DNA of 7,759 nt from Zoogloeaceae bacterium (lineage in GTDB: Bacteria > Pseudomonadota > Gammaproteobacteria > Burkholderiales > Rhodocyclaceae): NCBI GenBank assembly GCA_031281985.1, contig JAITEO010000279.1, forward strand, positions 1 through 7,759. Reading direction: 5' to 3'. Under the pieces are notes generated by a model. It saw only the letters and a list, made by a program, of their open reading frames with translations, had not been told where the DNA came from and searched no databases. This document shows positions 1-5,566 of the stretch, piece after piece. The translations under genes and the position numbers were made by a program. Position 1 is the first letter of the stretch; every line of letters starts with the position of its first letter.

Positions 1-153
1 CTGGAACACGCCCTGAAACGACTGGCCGCGGGCGAAACGGCGGAAAACGCGCTCCTGCAACTCTCGCAACGCCTGATGAACAAGTTCTTGCACGCGCCCA
101 CCCAAGCCTTGCAGCAAGCAATAGAGCAGTTATTATTGGACGGCAAAAAGTAA
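1..153 (+). CDS. hemA: Glutamyl-tRNA reductase, C-terminal 50 residues (partial)
   Basis: Only the 3' end is in the window, in frame 1 from the first base to a TAA at 151-153. The residues include LMNKFLHAPTQALQQA, which is the conserved C-terminal dimerisation segment of HemA (E. coli has a similar NRLIHAPTKSLQQA). HemA reduces glutamyl-tRNA(Glu) to glutamate-1-semialdehyde in the cytoplasm with NADPH, the first step of the C5 route to heme. Its product is the substrate of HemL, encoded at 1783-3093. After the LQQA motif only about 10 residues remain (IEQLLLDGKK), against about 19 in E. coli HemA. The last codons and the stop lie inside the left end of the repeat element at 141-406, so the tail has probably been reshaped by it. 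The catalytic and NADPH domains lie outside the window. Confidence 0.88.
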   Translation: MEHALKRLAAGETAENALLQLSQRLMNKFLHAPTQALQQAIEQLLLDGKK

Positions 154-167
154 AAACCTACTTTTTG
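144..167. repeat. Left-end hairpin of the element, containing the hemA stop
   Basis: This is a perfect 9-bp inverted repeat, CAAAAAGTA and TACTTTTTG, around the 6-base loop AAAACC. The hemA TAA (151-153) sits at the inner edge of the left arm. The run of T in the right arm could give weak transcription termination after hemA, but the stem is AT-rich, so a structural role at the element end seems as likely. Confidence 0.6.
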
Positions 168-228
168 TGCGGCAAAGCCGCATCTGGCTTCGCCAGACCA
201 GCCTTCGGCTGTCCTGCGGCCTTCGGCC
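168..228. repeat. Cluster of four adjacent tri-loop palindromes
   Basis: Four small hairpins follow almost without spacers: TGCGGC-AAA-GCCGCA (168-182), TCTGGC-TTC-GCCAGA (183-197), CAGCC-TTC-GGCTG (199-211) and GGCC-TTC-GGCC (218-228). All have 4-6 bp GC-rich stems with a 3-base loop. Several differ in stem sequence but keep the GC(AAA/TTC)GC core, which looks like compensated evolution of structure rather than copies of one sequence. They lie inside the element at 141-406. Confidence 0.65.
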
Positions 229-247
229 TTGTGCCGGTTCAGTCAGC

Positions 248-278
248 AAAAAAGAGCAGGCAAAGCCTGCCCTTTTTT
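248..278. terminator. Bidirectional terminator-like hairpin
   Basis: A stem GCAGGC-AAA-GCCTGC (256-270) is flanked by AAAAAAG on the left (248-254) and CTTTTTT on the right (272-278). Together these form a longer palindrome with one A/C mismatch (255/271). On either strand the GC stem is followed by six T residues, the form of a factor-independent terminator. It could end hemA transcription about 100 bp past the stop codon. It is part of the repeat element, so it would travel with it. Confidence 0.6.
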
Positions 279-336
279 GGGTAAAGGCAACGAAACCCCC
301 AGACCGCGCTGGTTTTGCGTTGGGTTTTAACGGTTT

Positions 337-361
337 GAAGGCGAAGCTTTGCTTTGCCTTC
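337..361. repeat. 11-bp stem palindrome within the element
   Basis: GAAGGC-G-AAGC (337-347) pairs with GCTT-T-GCCTTC (351-361) around a TTT loop. The single mismatch is G/T, which would be a G-U pair in RNA of the + strand. This is the longest internal stem of the element at 141-406. Confidence 0.6.
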
Positions 362-430
362 CACCCCAAGATAGACCGGCAAAAAGTAGGTTTTCACTTT
401 TTGCCGCATTCATTAATACGAGGTGGCAAG

Positions 431-1759
431 ATGAATACAGTTGCAGACGCAAGGCGCTTTTCGTTTCTGCTGGGGTTGTTGCTGGCCGTTGGCGTGTCCG
501 GCGCGTCGGCTTCGGTCTGGCGGACGATGGCCAGCGGCAAGGGACGTGCCATCGAGGTGGATACGGCCAGCATCCAGCGCGCGGCGGATGGCAAGGTAGT
601 GGCGATCAGCCGCCTGTGGCTGGAAAAGGAAATCGTCGATGCCCACACCAACAGCAGCTACAAATACATCCAGACCCTGATGCGCTACGATTGCGCCCAA
701 CGCTCGGCGGCCACCCTGCGGCGCAGCTTTCTGACGGCGGAAGAAGCCGTGCTGCGCAGCGACGAAATGCCGGAGGCCATCGCCATGCCGGTGCGCAGCA
801 ACACGCTGGAAGAAAAGGTGATGCGCGAGCTATGCCGCCCGGCGGGCACGCGCGGCGACATGCAAAAGCTCGCGGAAGACGCCCAGTCCGCCGCCGTCGC
901 CCTGCGCCAATCCAACGAGGCCATCATCAAGAAACAACTGGACGGCATCCGCGCCGCCGTGGGCAAGCCCGCGACGGCGGGCAAGCAGGCAACGGTCTAT
1001 AGCCATACCCACGGCGCGGGCGCAAAGAAGGAGGCGATGGTCCCGCCGCCTTCCGGGGAAGCGCCGCGCCCGCTGACCTGGAGCTACGACGGCCCCGGCG
1101 GGCCGGAATCCTGGGCGGATGTTGCGCCGGAAAACCTGCTCTGCCGCGAAGGCCGGCGGCAATCGCCCATCCATGTCGAGAACGGCATCGCGGTGGATCT
1201 GGAACCGCTCCTCTTCGATTATGCGCCCACGCGCCTTTCGGTCACGGATACCGGCCGCAACATCGAGGTGCAATCTCCGGGCAATTCCCTCGTCCTGATG
1301 GGCAAATCCTACCTGCTGGAGCGCGTCACCTTCCAACGTCCGGGTGAGATCAGCGTCGAAAACAAGACCTTTGCCATGAGCGCGCACCTGGAACATCGCG
1401 CCTTCGACGGCGAGCGCCTCCTGGTGGCGGTGATGCTGGAAATCGGCGCGGAGAATCCCTTCCTCCAGCAAGTGCTGAATTACCTGCCACTGGAACAGAA
1501 CCGCCCCGTGACGCCGGAAGCCGATTTCGACTTGCGCCAACTCCTGCCCGAACCGCGCGGCTACCACACCTTCATGGGTTCCATGACCCGTCCGCCCTGC
1601 GAAGAAGGCGTGATCTGGGCGGTACTGCAAACGCCGGTCACGCTCTCCGCCGACCAGGAAGCCGTCTTCGCCCGCCTCTACCCCTACAACGCCCGCCCCC
1701 TGCAAGCCACGCACGGCCGCATCATCAAGTCATCCAGAAGACAGAAGACGGAAGACTGA
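431..1759 (+). CDS. Exported protein: adhesin-E-like domain plus alpha-carbonic-anhydrase-like domain lacking the zinc site
   Basis: The protein has 442 residues. ATG 431 is chosen because a GAGGTGG (420-426) precedes it and a signal peptide starts there: R8-R9, a hydrophobic run 10-24, then Ala-Ser-Ala at 25-27. The open frame upstream is only read-through of the repeat. Residues 29-139 (W30, VDTASI, YDC with C88, C135) resemble the surface-adhesin protein E family. A charged linker (140-215) leads to an alpha-carbonic-anhydrase fold (217-434): a WSYDGPGGPESW start, C238 and QSPIH (244-248), GSMTRPPC with C390, and NARPLQ. C238 and C390 are placed like the conserved disulfide. Of the zinc ligands, only the third is kept (H319). 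The first two are T300 and Q302, and the proton-shuttle histidine is replaced by Arg. Carbonic anhydrase activity is therefore unlikely; a binding or structural role in the periplasm or at the surface is inferred. The C-terminal tail is encoded by heptad repeats. Confidence 0.8.
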   Translation: MNTVADARRFSFLLGLLLAVGVSGASASVWRTMASGKGRAIEVDTASIQRAADGKVVAISRLWLEKEIVDAHTNSSYKYIQTLMRYDCAQRSAATLRRSFLTAEEAVLRSDEMPEAIAMPVRSNTLEEKVMRELCRPAGTRGDMQKLAEDAQSAAVALRQSNEAIIKKQLDGIRAAVGKPATAGKQATVYSHTHGAGAKKEAMVPPPSGEAPRPLTWSYDGPGGPESWADVAPENLLCREGRRQSPIHVENGIAVDLEPLLFDYAPTRLSVTDTGRNIEVQSPGNSLVLMGKSYLLERVTFQRPGEISVENKTFAMSAHLEHRAFDGERLLVAVMLEIGAENPFLQQVLNYLPLEQNRPVTPEADFDLRQLLPEPRGYHTFMGSMTRPPCEEGVIWAVLQTPVTLSADQEAVFARLYPYNARPLQATHGRIIKSSRRQKTED

Positions 1760-1798
1760 AGTCAGGGATCAGGCATCAGGGATCAGGGATCAGAAGAA
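1736..1798. repeat. Nine-unit heptanucleotide tandem array spanning two convergent stop codons
   Basis: The sequence divides cleanly into 7-base units. Two AGAAGAC and one GGAAGAC (1736-1756) are followed by TGAAGTC (1757-1763), AGGGATC, AGGCATC, two AGGGATC (1764-1791) and a degenerate AGAAGAA (1792-1798). The carbonic-anhydrase-like gene stops at 1757-1759, in unit four. The hemL stop, read on the other strand, is at 1783-1785 at the junction of two AGGGATC units. The two subfamilies (AGAAGAC and AGGGATC) share period and phase. Units are too diverged for simple slippage of one motif, though an expanded ancestral heptamer is plausible. Confidence 0.8.
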
Positions 1799-3093
1799 GT
1801 TACCGGCGGCTTTGCCGCCGCATGGTCAAAGTATCGATCTGCCGCTGCGATGGTTTGGTCGATGTCGGCTTCGCTGTGGGCGGCGGAGAGAAAGCCGGCC
1901 TCGAAGGCGGAGGGGGCGAAGTAGTGGCCGGCTTCCAGCATGGCGTGGAAGAAGCGGCCAAAGGCGGCGGTGTCGCAGCGCATGACTTCGGCGAAGTTGC
2001 CGGGACAGGCCGGAGCGAAATAGAGGCCGAACATGCCGCCGATGTTTTGCGCGCAAAAGGCCACATCATGCCGCTGCGCGGCGGCGGTCAATCCCTGGCA
2101 GAGTTGTTGCGCGCGCGCGGCGAGCCGTTCGTAAAAACCCGGCGCTTCGATGAGGCGCAAGGTGGCAAGACCGGCGGCGACGGCAACCGGGTTGCCGGAC
2201 AGGGTGCCCGCCTGATACACCGCGCCCAGCGGAGCGATTCTTTCCATGATGTCGCGGCGTCCGCCAAAGGCGGCCAAGGGCATGCCGCCGCCAATGACCT
2301 TGCCGAAGGTGGAGAGATCGGGGGTTATGCCGAACAATCCCTGCGCCGAGCCGAGGGCGACGCGAAAGCCGGTCATGACTTCATCGAAAATCAACAGCGC
2401 GCCATGCCGGGCGGTCAGCGCGCGCGCGGCGGCAAGAAAGGCGGGGTCGGGAGCGATCAGGTTCATGTTGCCGGCCACCGGCTCCACGATGATGGCGGCG
2501 ATGTGATCGCCTTGCCGGACAAAGGCTTCTTCCAGGGCGGCGGCATCGTTGTAGGGCAGCACCAGCGTATGCCGGGCGGTATCCGCCGGAACGCCGGAGG
2601 AGGAAGGATTGCCGAAGGTCAATAGCCCCGAACCCGCCTTGACCAGCAGGCTGTCACTGTGTCCGTGGTAACAGCCCTCGAATTTCACCAGGAGATCGCG
2701 TCCGGTATGGCCGCGCGCCAGGCGGATGGCGCTCATGGTGGCCTCGGTGCCGGAAGAGACCAGGCGCACCATGTCCAGTGAGGGCACGAGGCGGCAGAGC
2801 GTCTCCGCCAGTTCGATTTCGGCGGCAATCGGCGCGCCGAAGGAAAGACCGTCCGCGGCGGCTTTGTGCACGGCCTCGATGACTTCCGGGTGCGCGTGCC
2901 CCAGAATCAGCGGCCCCCAGGAACCCACGTAATCCAGGTATTGCCGCCCTTCCACATCGGTGAGGCGCGCGCCCTCGCCCCTGGCAAAAAAACGCGGCAC
3001 GCCGCCCACGGAACGAAAGGCGCGCACCGGGGAATTCACGCCGCCGGGGATGTGCTTCTGGGCGCGCAGGAACAGTTCGGCATTGGTGCTCAT
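1783..3093 (-). CDS. hemL: Glutamate-1-semialdehyde 2,1-aminomutase
   Basis: The protein has 436 residues and is a PLP enzyme of aminotransferase fold type I. It converts glutamate-1-semialdehyde to 5-aminolevulinate in the cytoplasm, directly after HemA. The N-terminus [20 protein letters not shown] is typical. SSGTEA (114-119), DEVMTGFR (237-244) and [12 protein letters not shown] with the PLP lysine K265 (the E. coli position) are all present. The start at 3093 has an AGGAGA seven bases upstream. Its ATG overlaps the thiE stop in an ATGA, so translation is probably coupled. The body matches the usual length of about 426 residues, but the C-terminus carries about ten extra residues ([11 protein letters not shown]) encoded by a palindrome (1804-1820) and the heptad array. 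The catalytic residues look intact and the enzyme should be active. Confidence 0.97.
   Translation of the reverse strand: MSTNAELFLRAQKHIPGGVNSPVRAFRSVGGVPRFFARGEGARLTDVEGRQYLDYVGSWGPLILGHAHPEVIEAVHKAAADGLSFGAPIAAEIELAETLCRLVPSLDMVRLVSSGTEATMSAIRLARGHTGRDLLVKFEGCYHGHSDSLLVKAGSGLLTFGNPSSSGVPADTARHTLVLPYNDAAALEEAFVRQGDHIAAIIVEPVAGNMNLIAPDPAFLAAARALTARHGALLIFDEVMTGFRVALGSAQGLFGITPDLSTFGKVIGGGMPLAAFGGRRDIMERIAPLGAVYQAGTLSGNPVAVAAGLATLRLIEAPGFYERLAARAQQLCQGLTAAAQRHDVAFCAQNIGGMFGLYFAPACPGNFAEVMRCDTAAFGRFFHAMLEAGHYFAPSAFEAGFLSAAHSEADIDQTIAAADRYFDHAAAKPPVTSSDP
1804..1820. repeat. Tri-loop palindrome in the hemL 3' end
   Basis: CGGCGGC (1804-1810) pairs with GCCGCCG (1814-1820) around a TTT loop. It lies within the last hemL codons (Ala-Ala-Lys-Pro-Pro) and has the same GC stem and 3-base loop design as the hairpins of the element at 168-270. 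No T-tract follows on either strand, so it is not a standard terminator, although no better one is seen between the two convergent genes. Confidence 0.55.
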
Positions 3094-3731
3094 GGAAGGT
3101 TCTCCTGAAAAAGTTGCCGGTAGGCAAAAGCGCGCGCGCGGATCTGCGCGGGCGCTTGGTGAAAAAGATCGTGCAGGACGGCCAGCATGGCCGCGCCCGC
3201 CAAGATGAGCGGCGCGGCGTTTTCCAGCGTGATGCCGCCAATGGCGCAAACGGGAAGGCGCAGTTCATCGCGGGCGCGGGCGAGCAGGGAATGCGCGGCC
3301 AGCGGCGCTTGCGGCTTGCTGGCGGAAGCGTACATCGCGCCAAAGGCGACATAGCTTGCGCCCGCCCCGGCCGCCTCCCTGGCGCGGGCAAGATCGGCGT
3401 AGCAGGAAGCGCCGATGATGGCATCATCGCCCAGCAGACGCCGGGCGGCGGCAAGGTCGCCGTCGTCGCGCCCCAGGTGCGCGCCTTCCGCGCCGATGTC
3501 GGCGGCAAGGCGAACGTCATCGTTGATGATCAGGGCGGCATGGTGCGGACGGCAGAGTTTTTGCAGCAGGACGGCCTGCGCGTGGCGCAGGGCGTCATTT
3601 GCCGTCTTGTTGCGGTATTGCAGCAGGCGGCAGCCGCCCGCGAGCAGGGCGCGCGCGGCTTTTGCCAGCCAGCGGGTGTCCGTCGTGTCGGGGGTGAGCG
3701 CATAGAGGCCGGAGAGTTCAGGCGGCGACAT
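3090..3731 (-). CDS. thiE: Thiamine-phosphate synthase
   Basis: The protein has 213 residues, the usual ThiE length. It joins hydroxymethylpyrimidine diphosphate (from ThiD) with hydroxyethylthiazole phosphate to give thiamine phosphate, in a TIM barrel. Seen in order: GLYALTPD near the start, QYRNK (38-42) for pyrimidine diphosphate binding, NDDV (70-73) with the Mg-binding Asp, GAHLGRDD (83-90), IGASCY (106-111), [12 protein letters not shown] (128-139) and CAIGGIT (162-168). The thiazole-phosphate loop reads ASASK where many homologues have TPTK. The start at ATG 3731 puts the family motif at the right distance; the Shine-Dalgarno is weak (GGCGGC). The start lies 14 bases inside thiD and the stop overlaps hemL by 4 bases, so the three genes form one transcript. 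Confidence 0.94.
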   Translation of the reverse strand: MSPPELSGLYALTPDTTDTRWLAKAARALLAGGCRLLQYRNKTANDALRHAQAVLLQKLCRPHHAALIINDDVRLAADIGAEGAHLGRDDGDLAAARRLLGDDAIIGASCYADLARAREAAGAGASYVAFGAMYASASKPQAPLAAHSLLARARDELRLPVCAIGGITLENAAPLILAGAAMLAVLHDLFHQAPAQIRARAFAYRQLFQENLP

Positions 3732-4542
3732 GTTTTTGCCGCCAGAAACGGTCGGGAATGCGTTGTCCCTTGCCGGGCGCGAAAGCGTGCGCAAGGCTTT
3801 GCCAGGTGAATTCCTGCGCGGCGCGCGTGGCGGCAAGCATGTCCTTGCCGTGCGCCAGGTGCGCGGCGCAGGCGGCGGCCAGTGTGCAGCCGGAGCCATG
3901 AAAACTTCCCGGCAGCCGTGCCCAGTCGGTTTTTTCGAGCAGGCCGCTGGCGTCGTAGAGATGGTTGCAGACCGGCCCTTTTGCCGCTGCGTGTGTGCCG
4001 GTGAGCAGGACGTGACGCGCGCCCAGGGCGAGGAGTCGCGCGGCGATTTGCGCCAGATCCTCGGTGGCGCACGCGCTCAAACGACGGGCTTCCGGGGTGT
4101 TGGGGGTGATCAGGGCGGCGCGCGGCAGGAGCCGCGTGCGCAGGACGTCGATGAGCGCCTCGTCGGCCAGGGCGTCGCCGCGCCCGGAGGCGAGCACCGG
4201 GTCGAGCACCAGCGGAATCTCCGGGTATTTTTCCGCGATGTCCGCCGCGGCATGTGCGTTTTTTGCGCTGCCCAGCACGCCGAACTTGAAGACGGCGACC
4301 GGCAGGTCCGCCAGCACGGCGCGCGCCTGCGCCGCGACCTGTTCTGCGGCGACGGGGGCGAGATCATGGACGCCGATCGTGTCCTGCACGGTCAGGGCGG
4401 TGATCGCCGTGGCGGGATGGCAGCCAAGCGCGGCGAGGGTGAGCATGTCGGCCTGCGCGCCCGCGCCGGACACGGGATCGCTGGCGGCGAAGATCAGCAC
4501 GACGGGCGGCGCTTTCTGCGAAAAGGGAAAAGTGCGCGACAT
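3718..4542 (-). CDS. thiD: Hydroxymethylpyrimidine/phosphomethylpyrimidine kinase
   Basis: The protein has 274 residues and belongs to the ribokinase-like family. It phosphorylates hydroxymethylpyrimidine twice using ATP, supplying the pyrimidine diphosphate that ThiE uses. Motifs in order: AASDPVSGAGAQADMLTLAALG (19-40, substrate site), ITALTVQDT (47-55), KFGVLGS (86-92), DPVLASGRGD (114-123), TPNTPEA (146-152), LLTGTH (179-184) and HGSGCTLA (215-222) with the catalytic Cys219 and the anion hole. The C-terminus ends RIPDRFW plus a short tail that overlaps thiE by 14 bp. ATG 4542 gives a normal length, but no good ribosome binding site is visible before it, so the start is slightly uncertain. 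It is the first gene of the thiD-thiE-hemL operon. No TPP riboswitch-like leader was recognised upstream. Confidence 0.95.
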   Translation of the reverse strand: MSRTFPFSQKAPPVVLIFAASDPVSGAGAQADMLTLAALGCHPATAITALTVQDTIGVHDLAPVAAEQVAAQARAVLADLPVAVFKFGVLGSAKNAHAAADIAEKYPEIPLVLDPVLASGRGDALADEALIDVLRTRLLPRAALITPNTPEARRLSACATEDLAQIAARLLALGARHVLLTGTHAAAKGPVCNHLYDASGLLEKTDWARLPGSFHGSGCTLAAACAAHLAHGKDMLAATRAAQEFTWQSLAHAFAPGKGQRIPDRFWRQKHVAA

Positions 4543-4761
4543 GAAGTATTTTTCGTCCGGGCGTCAACAACGCGCGGGAAAACGTAACGGAAACGATCGG
4601 GTGGTTAAAAATGTGGCGAATCGGAAGGCAATTGGGTAATATTGGCGTGATTTTACCTGAAAGCGCCGAATGATATTGCAAACGTACGACATCATCGCGC
4701 TCGAATTGGATTACACTCTCGCATTTGTCGAGATCGGTCAGGTCACGGGGGAGTCAGAAAA
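4543..4761. promoter_or_regulatory. Divergent intergenic region between thiD and pilG
   Basis: This 219-bp, relatively AT-rich gap must hold the promoters of the leftward thiD operon and the rightward pil cluster. Possible -10 elements are TAAAAT on the minus strand (4650-4655) for thiD and TACACT (4712-4717) for pilG. Neither has a well-spaced convincing -35, so these are only suggestions. The last bases carry the pilG ribosome binding site. I see no gene, RNA or strong inverted repeat here. Confidence 0.4.
4747..4753 (+). promoter_or_regulatory. Ribosome binding site supporting a TTG start for pilG
   Basis: GGGGGAG lies 8 bases before TTG 4762. The first in-frame ATG (4798) falls inside the first beta strand of the receiver fold (before VIDDS), so it cannot be the start. 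PilG homologues have about 8-10 residues before KVMVIDDS, which fits the TTG. Confidence 0.65.
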
Positions 4762-5157
4762 TTGATTGATTTGGAGAGACTAAAAGGCACGAAGGTGATG
4801 GTGATTGATGACAGTCACACGATACGCCGCAGTGCGGAAATCTTTCTCGCGCAGGGCGGCTGTGGCGTCATCCTGGCGGAAAATGGCTTCGACGCCTTGG
4901 GCAAGATCGCCACTTTTCATCCGGACATCATCTTTTGTGACATCATGATGCCGCGTCTGGATGGGTACCAGACCTGCGCCTTGTTGAAGCAGAATGACAA
5001 CTACAGGAGGATTCCCGTGATCATGCTTTCCTCCAAGGACGGTCTGTTCGACCGCGCCAAGGGAAGGTTGGCGGGTTCCAATCATTATCTGACCAAGCCT
5101 TTCACCAAGGACAGCTTGCTGCAAACCGTGGCGGATTTTGCGTTCGCCCAGAAGTAG
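4762..5157 (+). CDS. pilG: Type IV pilus response regulator PilG (CheY-like)
   Basis: The protein has 131 residues and is a stand-alone receiver domain. In the Pil-Chp system PilG is phosphorylated by the PilL/ChpA kinase and promotes pilus extension and twitching. The acidic pair D16-D17 (VMVIDDS), phosphoacceptor D60 (FCDIMMPRLDGYQTC), S90 (MLSSKDG) and K112 (LTKPF) are all present. KVMVIDDSHTIRRSAE and MLSSKDGLFDRAKGR are close to P. aeruginosa PilG, separating it from PilH and CheY. Translation starts at TTG, supported by the upstream GGGGGAG and family length. pilH follows 24 bp later. It has no output domain, so it acts through protein contacts. Confidence 0.93.
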   Translation: MIDLERLKGTKVMVIDDSHTIRRSAEIFLAQGGCGVILAENGFDALGKIATFHPDIIFCDIMMPRLDGYQTCALLKQNDNYRRIPVIMLSSKDGLFDRAKGRLAGSNHYLTKPFTKDSLLQTVADFAFAQK

Positions 5158-5181
5158 GAATTTTTCTCAGGAGAAATTGCA

Positions 5182-5547
5182 ATGCCCATAAAAAAGATTC
5201 TTGTTGTCGACGATTCCCCCACGGAACGTTTCGTCACGAGTGAACTGCTGACCAAGCATGGCTACGAGGTCATCACCGCTGAGAATGGCGCGGACGGCAT
5301 TGCCAAGGCCAAGACTACCCAGCCCGATCTGGTGTTGATGGATGTCATCATGCCCGGCACCAACGGCTATCAGGCAACGCGCACCCTGGCCAAGGACCCG
5401 GCCACCGGGCAGATTCCCGTCATCCTGTGCACCTCCAAGGGACAGGAAACCGACAAGATCTGGGGGTTGCGGCAGGGCGCGGTCGATTATCTGGTCAAGC
5501 CGGTCAACCACGCCGAGTTGTTGCAGAAGATCGCAGCGTTACCCTAA
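5182..5547 (+). CDS. pilH: Type IV pilus response regulator PilH (CheY-like)
   Basis: The protein has 121 residues and is the second single-domain receiver of the cluster. In P. aeruginosa PilH opposes PilG, favouring retraction or acting as a phosphate sink for the kinase. D10-D11 (ILVVDDSPTE), phosphoacceptor D54 (LMDVIMPGTNGYQATR), T84 (LCTSKGQETDKIWG) and K106 (YLVKPV) are present. The stretch QETDK-WG-RQGA-DYL-KPV is characteristic of PilH rather than PilG. The ATG is preceded by AGGAGA (5169-5174) with seven bases between. It lies 24 bp after pilG and 19 bp before pilI, consistent with one operon. Confidence 0.93.
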   Translation: MPIKKILVVDDSPTERFVTSELLTKHGYEVITAENGADGIAKAKTTQPDLVLMDVIMPGTNGYQATRTLAKDPATGQIPVILCTSKGQETDKIWGLRQGAVDYLVKPVNHAELLQKIAALP

Positions 5548-5566
5548 TCCTTTCAGGTGAATTTCT

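Larger units (their letters stand above)
141..406. repeat. MITE/REP-like intergenic element with palindromic inverted ends
   Basis: The ends of this 266-bp segment are inverted repeats of each other. Bases 141-167 match the reverse complement of 380-406 at 26 of 27 positions, the only difference being base 152. Each end is also a hairpin: left CAAAAAGTA (144-152) pairs with TACTTTTTG (159-167), and right GGCAAAAAGT (378-387) pairs with ACTTTTTGCC (396-405). Between the ends lie at least five short palindromes, mostly with AAA or TTC loops. No transposase or convincing protein is encoded, and I see no clear target-site duplication. The layout suggests a dispersed non-autonomous element (MITE or REP/BIME type), but copy number cannot be judged from one window. 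Apart from the right-hand flank carrying the next gene's ribosome binding site, this is everything in the 154-430 gap. Confidence 0.6.

Noticed and set aside
168..361. CRISPR array
   Set aside because: The palindromes differ in sequence and have no regular spacing or spacer-like segments.
133..369. Minus-strand 78-codon open frame across the intergenic repeat
   Set aside because: It starts at TTG without a ribosome binding site, overlaps the hemA end, and its residues simply translate the palindromes. It is a by-product of the repeat.
131..420. Target-site duplication flanking the repeat element
   Set aside because: TTATTA on the left and TTAATA on the right are similar but are not exact and not adjacent to the ends, so this is not good evidence.
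167..430. Upstream in-frame extension of the carbonic-anhydrase-like gene
   Set aside because: The extra 88 codons lie in the repeat element. ATG 431 has a Shine-Dalgarno and begins a clear signal peptide.
830..1714. 294-codon minus-strand open frame opposite the carbonic-anhydrase-like gene
   Set aside because: It is a GC-rich shadow frame with no recognisable motif; the + strand frame carries the signal peptide and domain motifs.
1822..2625. 267-codon + strand open frame opposite hemL
   Set aside because: It is antisense to a fully recognisable hemL and shows Gly/Arg-rich low-information sequence without family motifs.
4543..4761. TPP riboswitch or other structured leader for thiD
   Set aside because: I could not find the conserved TPP riboswitch core or a convincing stem set in this short gap, so none is called.
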